Positions 55,733 to 64,000 of a stretch of DNA of 64,000 nucleotides are shown in pieces; the stretch's first letter is position 1; each line of letters starts with the position of its first letter. Source of the stretch: an uncultured Lachnospiraceae bacterium (GTDB taxonomy: Bacteria; Bacillota; Clostridia; Lachnospirales; Lachnospiraceae); NCBI GenBank assembly GCA_910588875.1, contig CAJURT010000002.1, positions 96,709 through 160,708 of the forward strand. Direction: 5' to 3'. Below the pieces are notes generated by a model that searched no databases, was not told the DNA's origin, and worked only from the letters and a program-made list of their open reading frames with translations. The translations under genes and the position numbers were made by a program.

Positions 55733-56494
55733 CTACTGCTGTTTGTAAATCACAGACAAGGTTCCGGAACCGATCACGTTCACAGAAACCATCTTCTTCT
55801 CCCAGTCAATATTCACTATCGGAAGCACCACCCAATGGTTGGTTGTGTTATCATAGAACAACACAGACACATTGTTCAGGCCCTTTACCAGGTTCGGTAC
55901 ATACAGCGTCACCTCTGTCGTAGCCACCTTTTCCTTCTCGGTAGCCGCGTCCCTGACAAGCAATGCACGGGTTGTGCTCAATGCACTATAACCATCCAAA
56001 GCCGGCGAATTCACCGCCTGGTTCAAAGGCTGGCCTGCATTGATCCCATTGATCGAAGCAACAACATCTGTGGGAAGACCTGCGGTTGCCGCCGTGCCTT
56101 CTGCAAAACTCAGTGCCACATCACCGACAACTGCCTGGCCTTTTCCATTTTCGTTAACCGGAACCCCTGTTGTGGTATTGATCCCCGTCACCAGCGTCAG
56201 CACATTCCCAATCACGCCAGAACCATTTAATGCGTTCAGTGCAGCAGCCGATGCCAACGGAGTGGTCGTATCCACGATGGTGGTTGTGGCTCCCGGGCCG
56301 CCTGCCGTGATTGTGCCCACACTGGTAGAGCCGCCCCGGCTGCCGCCTCCGCCTCCGCCACCTCCGCCGCCCGACGGAACCACAGGTGTGACAATCTCTA
56401 CCCCTGTGTCAGGGCTTGGTACCGCATAAGCAGTCATCTGCCCCGCCGACAGCACGCCAATCAACGTCAGTGCCATCAAACTTTTCTTTCTCAT
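55733..56494 (-). CDS. Small secreted protein with poly-Gly linker
   Basis: About 253 residues. Signal peptide about 1-24 (MRKKSLMALTLIG to AYA), then a short Pro/Val segment, an uninterrupted run of ten Gly, and a folded C-terminal part rich in Val, Thr and Asn (LYVPNLVKGLNNVSVLFYDN, WVVLPIVNIDWEKK) that looks all-beta. No family was recognised. It lies between the LCP ligase and the sugar transferase. Perhaps a secreted accessory of the polymer. GTG 56503 is an alternative start. Confidence 0.72.
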   Translation of the reverse strand: MRKKSLMALTLIGVLSAGQMTAYAVPSPDTGVEIVTPVVPSGGGGGGGGGGSRGGSTSVGTITAGGPGATTTIVDTTTPLASAAALNALNGSGVIGNVLTLVTGINTTTGVPVNENGKGQAVVGDVALSFAEGTAATAGLPTDVVASINGINAGQPLNQAVNSPALDGYSALSTTRALLVRDAATEKEKVATTEVTLYVPNLVKGLNNVSVLFYDNTTNHWVVLPIVNIDWEKKMVSVNVIGSGTLSVIYKQQ

Positions 56495-56558
56495 CTCTTT
56501 CACCTTCTTTCCTTTTTAGAATAAACTTTATCCAATAAACAGCCTCTTTTCAGGCTGA

Positions 56559-57632
56559 TTATTGCCTATCTCCCCGGTCTCCTCGGTATCCCCCGGCAGG
56601 CACTTCCCGGTAAAACATTTCCAGGATTACCGGCATTAAAGCCTCCTCGTCGACGTAAAATTCGTCGTAGACCTCTGTCTCCACCGTCTGCCCCGGTATG
56701 GTATAAAAATCACCGTCTGCCAGGCTTTCCGTATTGAGGGCATCCATAGCAATCTTTAAATACTCCTCTTTTCCCATATCAGTAACCATATGGTTTTCCA
56801 CCATGCTGAAAATCTCACTGATAATCTGGCTGTCCTCCTGGGATTTCTTCTTAAGCGCCGCAAAATATTGGGTAATGTATTGCTGCTGCTGTGCCATACG
56901 GGTGATGGCCGAATGGCTCTGTGCGATATCACGGTAGCGGACAAAAGCCTCTGCCTGCCCTCCGTGCAGCGTAACTCTCTCCCCTTTGACAAAGGCGGGA
57001 TCTCTTTCCTCCATCCCATCAATCGGGATAGTCACCGTCACGCCTCCCACTGCGTCGTTGAGCATGCCGATGACATCGATATCCGCTGCTAAATAATGAT
57101 CCATCTCCAGCCCCCCTAACAGCCTTGTCACTGCCTCTGCCATCCTCTCACAGCTTTCCTCCCGGCCATCGCCATAAGCGTAAGCAAGGGTTATGTGCTG
57201 AACATCCGTCCCTAATACATTCCCGCTTAAGTCAGTCAGAGTAATCTCCGTCATAGTATCTCTGGGGATCATCAAAATCTTCAGCGTATTACGGGTGGTA
57301 TCCTGGGCGAGGACAAACAAGCCATCCGCCTGCCCTCCCTGTGTGGAGGCAGTACCCTCGGTCATGGGGCCCTGCCGGTCAACCCCCATGCACAAAATCG
57401 CTTTTACATAACTGCTGCGGCGGTAAGTTTTGCCCTTATATTCCAGAATCCCGCCGCGAAAATTCCCGTTATCTTCCGTTTGTATGTATTCTCTCGTGGC
57501 GATCTGTGCCTCTGTCTCTTTTTTCTGGCGGTATAACCCCGCCGTCACCGGAACCATGGCCGCAAGGATCAGGATCCCTGCCAGAGCAAGCCCCCGATAC
57601 CATCTCTTCCTGTTTCTTCTGCTGCGATTCAT
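56559..57632 (-). CDS. LytR-CpsA-Psr (LCP) family protein
   Basis: A 357-residue membrane-anchored phosphotransferase that attaches polysaccharide from lipid carrier to peptidoglycan. One N-terminal helix (about 13-32), then an extracellular LCP domain with ILCMGVDRQG, the Arg/Asp substrate pocket in ILMIPRDTMTEI, HITLAYAYGDG, and the core EAFVRYRDIAQSHSAITRMAQQQQYI. ATG 57632 overlaps the CpsD stop by 4 bp (ATGA). Confidence 0.92.
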   Translation of the reverse strand: MNRSRRNRKRWYRGLALAGILILAAMVPVTAGLYRQKKETEAQIATREYIQTEDNGNFRGGILEYKGKTYRRSSYVKAILCMGVDRQGPMTEGTASTQGGQADGLFVLAQDTTRNTLKILMIPRDTMTEITLTDLSGNVLGTDVQHITLAYAYGDGREESCERMAEAVTRLLGGLEMDHYLAADIDVIGMLNDAVGGVTVTIPIDGMEERDPAFVKGERVTLHGGQAEAFVRYRDIAQSHSAITRMAQQQQYITQYFAALKKKSQEDSQIISEIFSMVENHMVTDMGKEEYLKIAMDALNTESLADGDFYTIPGQTVETEVYDEFYVDEEALMPVILEMFYREVPAGGYRGDRGDRQ

Positions 57633-58357
57633 GATTTTTCCTTTTCACCGCCATATTCATGGTATCCATCGTATCTCTTATATCTTCCGTAGCGGCCATA
57701 TTTCCCGTAATAACTTTTGGTATGGACATCAACCTTATTCAGAACTGCCCCTAATATCCGGCAGCCGGATTTCTCCAGCTGGCTCTTCACCCGCTGTTCC
57801 AGGCGGTAACTGATCGCTCCGCTCTCAATCACAAGCACTGCCCCATCACAATGGGAGGCCACGATTGCGCCGTCAATCAGGTTTGCCATCGGCGGTGTAT
57901 CCACAATGATATAATCGTAATAACTGCGGAGCGCCTCAAACATCCGCCCACACAGTTCCTCCTCCAAAAGTTCTGCCGGGTTCGGGGAATATGGCCCGGC
58001 AAAAATCACGCTTAAGTTCTCCTCATTTGTCTGGTAAACCACGTCCTCCAGAGTTTTCTGGCCGCTTAAGTACTGTGAAAGCCCTGCCACCTCACATTTG
58101 AGTTGATAGCGGGCTACCAACACGGATTTGCGGATGTCCGCATCAATCAATACCGTCTTTTTCCCGATCTGAGCCAAGGACTCGGCCAGGGCAAAGGAGA
58201 CATCGCTCTTGCCCTCGTCCGGCAGGGAACTGGTAAACATAATGGCACGGATGCTGCTCCCGCAAAACTGGATGTTGGTGCGCAAAGTCTTAATCGACTC
58301 TTTATAATTGTAATCATCCCTCATCTCCCGCCTTAACTCGACTGTCTCACTGCCCAT
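57629..58357 (-). CDS. CpsD/CapB-family tyrosine autokinase
   Basis: A 242-residue BY-kinase. Its Walker A position reads SSLPDEGKSDVSFALAESL (GKS, with Asp where Thr or Ser is common), Walker A' is VLIDADIR, and Walker B is IIVDTPPMANLIDGAI. The C-terminal tail has many tyrosines (YYGKYGRYGRYKRYDGYHEYGG), the autophosphorylation cluster that CpsB removes. With CpsC it controls polymer length and export. ATG 58357 with GGAGGGAAAG is preferred to one four codons upstream, which overlaps that site. Confidence 0.92.
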   Translation of the reverse strand: MGSETVELRREMRDDYNYKESIKTLRTNIQFCGSSIRAIMFTSSLPDEGKSDVSFALAESLAQIGKKTVLIDADIRKSVLVARYQLKCEVAGLSQYLSGQKTLEDVVYQTNEENLSVIFAGPYSPNPAELLEEELCGRMFEALRSYYDYIIVDTPPMANLIDGAIVASHCDGAVLVIESGAISYRLEQRVKSQLEKSGCRILGAVLNKVDVHTKSYYGKYGRYGRYKRYDGYHEYGGEKEKS

Positions 58358-58393
58358 CTTTCCCTCCATCTCACATCAGGCCTCCGCCAAATG

Positions 58394-59167
58394 CTATCCC
58401 TTCTTGTTCTTCTTCCTCCTGCGGCTTTTTCCCTCATTCTTGTGTTTCTCCGTATCCCCGGATTCCCCTTCCCGCTCCGGTACAGATGCCAGAACCGTGA
58501 TTCCCAGATATCTGGCCACATCCTCGTCCGTGCGTATGGTATCGTTGAGGATCACCTCCAAGAAGGTAAGGCCGCATACCAGCATCGCTCCTGCCAGGGC
58601 GCCTATCATTGTGTTTTTTCTGTTATTAGGGCTTACCGGGACAGGTACAATCTCGCCGTCTTCTATCATCTTTGGCGGCACCATCTCCATAATGTCACCG
58701 ATATAATCCGATGCCGTGTATGCCACCTCATCCACAATCAGCTTTGCCAGCCTGGGATCCGGATCCTGCACGGTAACCGTAAGGATCCGGCTCTCTGCCG
58801 GATTGTCGATTTTCAGCTTCCCCCGGAGAGACCGGTAACTCATCTGAAGCCCCAAAGCATCGATCACATTCTCTAACACCGGACGGCTGGTCATTATAAT
58901 TCTGTAATCTGTCGTCAGCTGGCTTCCAATCTGAAGATCCGCCAGTGAAGTCAAGGTGGTCTCCTTGGAAAGCACATAGAGCATTGCTGTGGAAGTATAC
59001 TGCGGAGTCAGGATCAGCTTACTGTATGTACCTGCCGCACCACCCCCAACAATAAATGCCAGCAGGATCAGCCACAGTCTCTGCTTCAAGGCCCGCAGCA
59101 ATTCCAGCAAATCAATCTCTATCTCATTGTTTCCCTTTACCATATTATTGCGTTCCATTCGCTCCAT
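58394..59167 (-). CDS. CpsC/CapA-family chain-length regulator and kinase activator
   Basis: A 257-residue Wzz-type protein. Membrane helices about 33-53 and 188-208 frame an extracellular domain. Family features: EIDLLELLRALKQRLWLI at the N-terminus, the VSPNNRKN proline segment before the second helix, and a charged cytoplasmic tail (RRRKKNKKG) that would activate CpsD. It is in the usual CpsB-CpsC-CpsD order. Confidence 0.9.
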   Translation of the reverse strand: MERMERNNMVKGNNEIEIDLLELLRALKQRLWLILLAFIVGGGAAGTYSKLILTPQYTSTAMLYVLSKETTLTSLADLQIGSQLTTDYRIIMTSRPVLENVIDALGLQMSYRSLRGKLKIDNPAESRILTVTVQDPDPRLAKLIVDEVAYTASDYIGDIMEMVPPKMIEDGEIVPVPVSPNNRKNTMIGALAGAMLVCGLTFLEVILNDTIRTDEDVARYLGITVLASVPEREGESGDTEKHKNEGKSRRRKKNKKG

Positions 59168-59177
59168 CTTACCGTCC

Positions 59178-59909
59178 CTAATCCATTCCTTCGTCTCTTA
59201 TCATATGAAGGGCATTTTCCCTGGTCATTGCAGCCGCCAGCTTCTTCCCCACATTCTTTTCCAGCCAGAGCATGGCCCCTGCCGTATCCGGAGGCCGGTA
59301 GCCTGTCTGATGCATGTCTGTCCCCAACAAATGGATCCGTCCCTCGCGCACCTGCCTGCGGCACCAGCGCACCTCCGAACTCAGCCAGGAACCCTTCAGG
59401 CTGTCATAATTCATCTGAAACACACAGCCTGCCTCTGCCAGTTCCTCCAGGCATCCATCCCGGCGCAGGCATCCATAGCGCTCCACATGCGCCAACACGG
59501 GATGGTAGCCTGCAAAGGACAGTGCCCGGATCCCGCTAAATAGCCGGTCATAATCATCACCTGGCTCAAACTCCACCAGCACATAATGGCTGCCTGCCAT
59601 CGTACATGTCTTCCCTTCCCTCAGCTTCCGCGGCAGTTCTTCGTGATAGCGGGTCTCCTGCCCCAGATATAATTCAAAATCCGGATATTCTTTTTGTATC
59701 TCCTGCCGGGCTTGCCCTGCCAACTCCATCAGCCGTTCCATCTCCGTCCCCCCGCTCCTCCTCGAACCATGGGGCGTGGCAATCACCGCTCCAAATCCCT
59801 GGGATATAGCAAAACGGAGCAAACGACTGGTCTCTGCTAAGTTTCTGGCACCGTCGTCTACTCCCGGGAGAACATGGGCATGGACATCGATCTTCTTTCC
59901 AGTCTCCAT
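59178..59909 (-). CDS. CpsB/CapC-family PHP-type tyrosine phosphatase
   Basis: A 243-residue manganese-dependent phosphatase that dephosphorylates the CpsD tyrosine tail. PHP metal motifs: DVHAHVLPGVDDGA, VIATPHGSRRSG, LYLGQETRYHEELP, PVLAHVERYG and LGTDMHQTGYRPP. It is the first gene of the polysaccharide operon, about 130 nt after the promoter at 60045-60075. Start ATG 59909 with an AGGTGGG site is chosen over ATG 59927. Confidence 0.92.
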   Translation of the reverse strand: METGKKIDVHAHVLPGVDDGARNLAETSRLLRFAISQGFGAVIATPHGSRRSGGTEMERLMELAGQARQEIQKEYPDFELYLGQETRYHEELPRKLREGKTCTMAGSHYVLVEFEPGDDYDRLFSGIRALSFAGYHPVLAHVERYGCLRRDGCLEELAEAGCVFQMNYDSLKGSWLSSEVRWCRRQVREGRIHLLGTDMHQTGYRPPDTAGAMLWLEKNVGKKLAAAMTRENALHMIRDEGMD

Positions 59910-60044
59910 ATCCCACCTGCATTGCATCCTGATTTATGTTATCCTAATTGCTTTTCCTGCCCTTGCTGTGTCTGTTTCACTTACTCTTAAGCCATTTTGT
60001 GACATTTTCAGTTTTTTCTCCTGTTTTCTCCATATTGCAAAATC

Positions 60045-60075
60045 ATTATACCCCCCCCCAAAGCTTTTTTGTCAA
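60045..60075 (-). promoter_or_regulatory. Polysaccharide operon promoter with a G9 tract in the spacer
   Basis: Minus-strand consensus -35 TTGACA (60070-60075) and consensus -10 TATAAT (60045-60050) are 19 bp apart, and nine consecutive G (C on plus, 60051-60059) fill the spacer next to the -10. Loss of two G would give the optimal 17-bp spacing. No other good promoter was seen upstream of the CpsB gene. Confidence 0.82.
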
Positions 60076-60235
60076 CCTTTCCCAATACAAAATTTTATTT
60101 TTATTTTATATTTATAAAAAATCCCCAGCAATCAGTTTCCCTTTTGCCTTTATTGCCAGCATACCCGCTTAGTAAAACAAAAGGCTTTATCACTAATTGC
60201 TGAATCAAGAAGCAGAAATAACAGGCAAATAAACG

Positions 60236-60284
60236 GCAAAAGGAAACCGTTACCCACCTGCTTTCGGTAGCGGTTTCCTTTTGC
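60236..60284. terminator. Hairpin terminator between the restriction and polysaccharide operons
   Basis: A 19-bp stem with one mismatch pairs GCAAAAGGAAACCG at 60236 with CGGTTTCCTTTTGC ending 60284. It lies downstream of the specificity gene and upstream of the polysaccharide promoter, insulating the two minus-strand units. Apart from this and the promoter, 59910-60382 appears empty. Confidence 0.7.
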
Positions 60285-60382
60285 TAACTGTTTTCTATAG
60301 AGTTTTGATAATTCTATCATTTTGACGGTTTATGTATCATGAAAGAACGGATTGCAAGGATATGTTAAGGCGATAGGAGCAT

Positions 60383-61447
60383 TTAATTAATTTCTGACAT
60401 TGCCTTACTATAATTCAGAGTATTCATAAAATCATCTATATACTCCAAATCAGGTTCTTCATCTTCTTTATATGGTAACTTAATCACTATATCTTTAAGT
60501 GTCCTATTAGCTTGCCTTCCATAACTATATTTATATTTATTTGCCTCAATTTGCGTACAAATAAACATTTTAACTAAATTTGTCATTTTATATTTTTCTT
60601 TAGGTTTTAATACCATTAAATGATATGCTGTGTAAAATGGCTTATTCTGCACAAATGATGACAAAACACTTCCTCCTAATGCCACAGTAATCAATCCCGC
60701 AGTAAATGGCTCTGTTAATGTTTTTTTCACTTTTGCAACAACACCATTATTCTTTGAAGTACGCGATACAAAATTTATGCCACTTTTTACATCCTCTTCC
60801 ATCCTAATTAGTTCATACCCATTACCTTGATAGAGTACAAATAACTGTTCAATTGTATATTCTTTCCATGCCTTAAAATCAAGTTTCCTCGCATTATTTA
60901 AATTCTTAATTCTTTTATACTGGCTTTCAAACACATTCATGTCGACATTATCCAAATACCAGCAGGCTTTGTCATAACCATCCTCCAAAAAACAGTCTGG
61001 TATTTCAGATACATCTGGCATATTTTTCTCATTTACATATTCCGGTAACTCATCTGGTTCAGGAAACTCAATTTTCATCATTCTATCTTTTTTGGGCTTA
61101 TTTCCATATGAGAACCTATAACGATTGTAACTAATTGCTTGTGCATACCATAATTTCTGATTAAATGACATATCCTCATATTCATCCTTTGGGACAAGAA
61201 ACATTGTATTACTATTTCCCAAAAATTCATATGGGTACACATACGAATAAGAGTGGCTTCCTTCACCATCTTTCCCTACTATTATTGAAAACGCTGGTGC
61301 TAATTTCTTCAGCCATTCTTTGGGCATATCGCACTTTCTAATAAAACCTACTAATAAGTTATCCATAGATTTTGATGGGCGTAAGAATGGGATGTCATCA
61401 TCAAATTCTTTTTCTAATAATAGAGGTATCTTGTATAAATATTCCAT
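60383..61447 (-). CDS. Specificity subunit-like protein of a restriction-modification system
   Basis: A 354-residue protein with two target-recognition-like halves (about 1-175, 176-354), as in HsdS and the BcgI B subunit. The second half has FYTAYHLMVLKPKEKYKM, KYKYSYGRQANRTLKDIVIKLP, the usual end of a type I S-type TRD; the first half has a matching YNRYRFSYGNKPKKDRMMKIEFP. It follows the methylase-nuclease by 30 bp. The ATG lies 14 bases after an AGGAGA site. DNA target unknown. AT-rich codon use differs from the neighbouring operon. Confidence 0.85.
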   Translation of the reverse strand: MEYLYKIPLLLEKEFDDDIPFLRPSKSMDNLLVGFIRKCDMPKEWLKKLAPAFSIIVGKDGEGSHSYSYVYPYEFLGNSNTMFLVPKDEYEDMSFNQKLWYAQAISYNRYRFSYGNKPKKDRMMKIEFPEPDELPEYVNEKNMPDVSEIPDCFLEDGYDKACWYLDNVDMNVFESQYKRIKNLNNARKLDFKAWKEYTIEQLFVLYQGNGYELIRMEEDVKSGINFVSRTSKNNGVVAKVKKTLTEPFTAGLITVALGGSVLSSFVQNKPFYTAYHLMVLKPKEKYKMTNLVKMFICTQIEANKYKYSYGRQANRTLKDIVIKLPYKEDEEPDLEYIDDFMNTLNYSKAMSEIN

Positions 61448-61477
61448 CCGTCTTATTAAAAATCTCCTCTAATTTTT

Positions 61478-63832
61478 TCAATCAGCATCCACCTCTTCTT
61501 CCTTATTAGCTTTATCCTCCATATATCTAAATAGCGCATATTTTTTTAATTGGTTCTCAAAATCTTTTTCAGTTAACTGGCTATAATCTGTTTTTGAATA
61601 TTGATTTATCGTCCATTCATCTTCTTTACCAGGCTTTTGAACGATTAGCGTATAGTCATTAGCATTTTTCTTTGGATCATTAGCTATAGCATCTAACATT
61701 TCATTCTCTAATATTGACCATTTACCTGTATCAATTCTACCATGAGTTTTATGCAATACAAACCCATCGTCCCTCAAATCATAAAACACCGTTTCTGTTT
61801 CTCTATGGGGTTTGTTGCATTCGAAAACTGCAATAGCTGTATGCGTACTTGCATTAGGCTGAAATAAATCGTTAGGCATAGAAATAACATACTTTAGTGT
61901 ATGTTTTTCTAATATTCTATTTCTAATCTTCTGATCCTTATAATATGCAGATAAAGGCGCAATCATAATACAATACTTAGAACATTGAGACAACAAACGT
62001 TCCAGGAAACTGATTTCTTTCATCCATGGTTTCTTTTTTCCACTTTGTTTTTTCACGTCCGAAGCAGCCTTGGATATATCGGATTGTAATTTTTCATAAT
62101 CGTCATAACCACCTGAATATGGAGGGTTTATAAAACCTATTGTAGGTCTGATACCCTCTTTGTTAGATAAACTCCCCAAAATTGTATTATCAATCACATT
62201 CTGTATTTTTATTTTTTTATCCCTATTGTTTCCCTTTAATATTTGCTCTTCCTCTTTTGTAATAACGTGGCAAACTTCATCACTAAAATAATCCACATGA
62301 TATATGTTAGATTTTCCATCTCCTCTAAAAAGCATATTTGACATGGCCAGAATATACATTGACGTATTTTTTTCAAATCCAATCAACTGCCTCTTTTTAA
62401 TATCACATATCATTTCATCTAATTGCTTCTGCCTTGTTGAAGTAAGAATCGGCAAAACACCATCAGAATCTTTTTGTTTAGCTACTGAAATTTTCTCACA
62501 TATATCATCTGCATTTTCTTTTGTAATCAAGGTAGCTTCTACAAGGCTTGATAAATTCGTTATCCCTTTTATATAATCAAATTCTTCATCCAATCCAAAC
62601 CCATTAATAATTTGCGCTGTGATTTCTGATTCTTTTTGCGTCTTCATCCGTATCATGCAATTCATAGCACTAATTAAGAACGAGCCCGTTCCACAACAAG
62701 GATCCATAATAACGTCATTATCTGATATATCTATTAGTTTTGTGAATAATGCCGTAATATGTGCAGGCGTTAAAACAATTCCTTTCTTAACATTTGTCAC
62801 TCCTGCCCATTTTAGAAAGCTTTCGTAAAATTTTCCAATAACATCATAGTTACTTTTTCTTCTAAATAAAGGTATTATATTATTATTCAATTCATTTAAT
62901 ATAGCTTTTAAATATGGTTTTGATGTTATGTCTGGATCCACCGAAATAAATCCTATTTCTGCATCAATCACATTCAATTTTTCCTGCGGTATATCTTCTG
63001 CCTTTAGCACATTATCTACCCTAGGTCTTATCATCTCTGCTAAATGTTTAGGCGACCATCCATTATAATCATTTATAAAACTATTATCCTCCAATTTATC
63101 TGGCTTAAACAATGAAATAAGTAAAGCAGACAATATAATAGGTCTACGTTGTGAATCAACTGCTACAAGTAAATTGTTAATTTTCTCTGAAGAATCTGTA
63201 ACCGTTTCAATAATTGTCTTTGTGTCAATATCATTTGCAATTGATAAATAATCCTCTTCATTCAGAATATCATGAATATTCAAATTTTGAATTTTACCAT
63301 CTTTTATCATATATGTATCAGCACAAAATTCATTTGGTATATCAGGATCCCCTGATACTGCAATTCCTATGATGGACCAATCACGCAAAAAATTTTTATA
63401 AGTTTCACCGAAAACATTTAATACATTCGGCTTGAAAAAACTCATATACCATTTTACTCCATCTACAGAATATTTTGATGGATTATAACCTTTCACATCG
63501 TCCAACAAGCCAATAAGCAGATTTTTACTTTCTTTTGAGGTAGAAACAATCATCTCAACCTTTTTTTCTATTTCTTGTTCATCAAAACAGTCGCTAGTAT
63601 GTTCATCAACCGTGGGCTTTATTTCCATTATAATAAGCAACTTCTCGTGAGCATTTTCATAGCATCCATCTGGTATCCCTTCATTTCCAAACTTTTTATT
63701 ATAACCTTTAGATGCTTTTTTCATTATTGCTAAAAGTTCTGCTGTAATAGGTTTTTCACTCCATCTATTAGTAAAATTGTGCTCCCTTATCAAATAATCT
63801 ATCTTTGATTTTGTAATATCATTTCTTGCCAT
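61478..63832 (-). CDS. Fused PD-(D/E)XK nuclease and N6-adenine DNA methyltransferase
   Basis: A 784-residue bifunctional enzyme. At the N-terminus, Pro54-Asp55 and Glu70-X-Lys72 (IPDG, then IMEIKP) form a PD-(D/E)XK nuclease motif. A helical region follows. The methyltransferase domain has motif I DPCCGTGSF (about 378-386) and motif IV NPPY (about 565-568), as in gamma-class N6-adenine methylases of HsdM type. Fused nuclease and methylase plus a separate specificity subunit is the BcgI (type IIB) arrangement. No HsdR helicase is nearby. GGAGGAAGG precedes ATG 63832. Strongly AT-rich, suggesting transfer. Confidence 0.85.
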   Translation of the reverse strand: MARNDITKSKIDYLIREHNFTNRWSEKPITAELLAIMKKASKGYNKKFGNEGIPDGCYENAHEKLLIIMEIKPTVDEHTSDCFDEQEIEKKVEMIVSTSKESKNLLIGLLDDVKGYNPSKYSVDGVKWYMSFFKPNVLNVFGETYKNFLRDWSIIGIAVSGDPDIPNEFCADTYMIKDGKIQNLNIHDILNEEDYLSIANDIDTKTIIETVTDSSEKINNLLVAVDSQRRPIILSALLISLFKPDKLEDNSFINDYNGWSPKHLAEMIRPRVDNVLKAEDIPQEKLNVIDAEIGFISVDPDITSKPYLKAILNELNNNIIPLFRRKSNYDVIGKFYESFLKWAGVTNVKKGIVLTPAHITALFTKLIDISDNDVIMDPCCGTGSFLISAMNCMIRMKTQKESEITAQIINGFGLDEEFDYIKGITNLSSLVEATLITKENADDICEKISVAKQKDSDGVLPILTSTRQKQLDEMICDIKKRQLIGFEKNTSMYILAMSNMLFRGDGKSNIYHVDYFSDEVCHVITKEEEQILKGNNRDKKIKIQNVIDNTILGSLSNKEGIRPTIGFINPPYSGGYDDYEKLQSDISKAASDVKKQSGKKKPWMKEISFLERLLSQCSKYCIMIAPLSAYYKDQKIRNRILEKHTLKYVISMPNDLFQPNASTHTAIAVFECNKPHRETETVFYDLRDDGFVLHKTHGRIDTGKWSILENEMLDAIANDPKKNANDYTLIVQKPGKEDEWTINQYSKTDYSQLTEKDFENQLKKYALFRYMEDKANKEEEVDAD

Positions 63833-63882
63833 TTACCTTCCTCCATTCTTCTGAACACCTTTAAGTTAATTTTCTTATCTAT

Positions 63883-63911
63883 ATTATAGAACATACGTTC
63901 TGTTTTTTCAA
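63883..63911 (-). promoter_or_regulatory. Promoter of the restriction-modification operon
   Basis: Minus-strand -35 TTGAAA (63906-63911), 17-bp spacer, consensus -10 TATAAT (63883-63888), about 50 bp upstream of the methylase-nuclease start. The spacer contains the LexA-type box. The remaining 63912-64000 is AT-rich with nothing recognised. Confidence 0.75.
63889..63900. promoter_or_regulatory. LexA-type SOS box
   Basis: GAACATACGTTC is a perfect match to the Gram-positive LexA core GAAC-N4-GTTC, including the RNRY centre. It directly abuts the -10 box, where a bound repressor would block RNA polymerase. Confidence 0.7.
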
Positions 63912-64000
63912 GCTTTAATTTATTTTTTACAACCTCAATTAAAATAACACCAGTTTACAACTTTTTAACTTTTGAAAAATAAAATACAAACTCGATCTCT

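Noticed and set aside
59977..60033. 18-residue leader ORF after the polysaccharide promoter
   Set aside because: It begins within a few bases of the expected transcript start and has no ribosome site.
60266..60274. ops/JUMPstart-like GGTAGCGG before the polysaccharide operon
   Set aside because: It is on the plus strand, opposite to transcription, upstream of the promoter and part of the terminator stem.

Overview
The window looks like a chromosomal segment of a Gram-positive gut-type Clostridia, most likely Lachnospiraceae (inference). Supporting signs are strong AGGAGG-type ribosome binding sites, TTGACA/TATAAT promoters, CnaB/SpaA-type adhesin domains, aromatic cell-wall-binding repeats, a CpsB-CpsC-CpsD-LCP polysaccharide module and a Gram-positive LexA box. 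I saw no rRNA, tRNA, CRISPR array or insertion sequence. Most genes are on the minus strand.

Region A (1-18720, minus strand) is a surface-protein operon. It has an extended -10 promoter preceded by 11-bp phased repeats, then a leader with three hairpins and three secreted proteins. The first (16287-18374) has N-terminal wall-binding repeats. The second (12059-16306) has GLUG repeats and C-terminal wall-binding repeats. The third is a giant adhesin of more than 4,000 residues with a possible thioester domain and about a dozen CnaB-like domains. It runs off the left edge without a stop and is a continuous open frame over 12 kb.

Region B (18835-28792) is housekeeping and accessory metabolism: galE, a cyclase-family hydrolase with a ketopantoate-reductase-like enzyme, a two-gene signalling operon (GAF/HD-GYP protein plus CHASE2 adenylate cyclase), a coiled-coil protein, two YhcH/YiaL-family proteins and an alkylsulfatase-like metallo-beta-lactamase-fold hydrolase.

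Region C (29134-59909, minus strand) is a roughly 30-kb exopolysaccharide/capsule operon. It starts from a consensus promoter whose 19-bp spacer carries nine G residues, so it may be phase variable. It encodes the CpsB phosphatase, CpsC, CpsD kinase and LCP ligase, an initiating sugar transferase, glycosyltransferases, Wzy and Wzx proteins, a pyruvyl transferase, UDP-glucuronate synthesis and epimerisation enzymes, and secreted or wall-binding proteins. Inside it (46909-54122) is a peptide-modification cassette: HPr-kinase-like protein, PqqD chaperone, S26-type peptidase, a 59-residue three-cysteine precursor, a radical SAM/SPASM enzyme, an ABC exporter, a NodB-like protein and a nucleotidyltransferase. 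A second, motif-less copy of the kinase sits 20 kb downstream at 32237-32956. This cassette is the best candidate for an undescribed system.

Region D (60383-63911) is an AT-rich restriction-modification island. It holds a fused nuclease-methyltransferase with a specificity subunit, resembling BcgI, under a promoter overlapped by a LexA-type SOS box.
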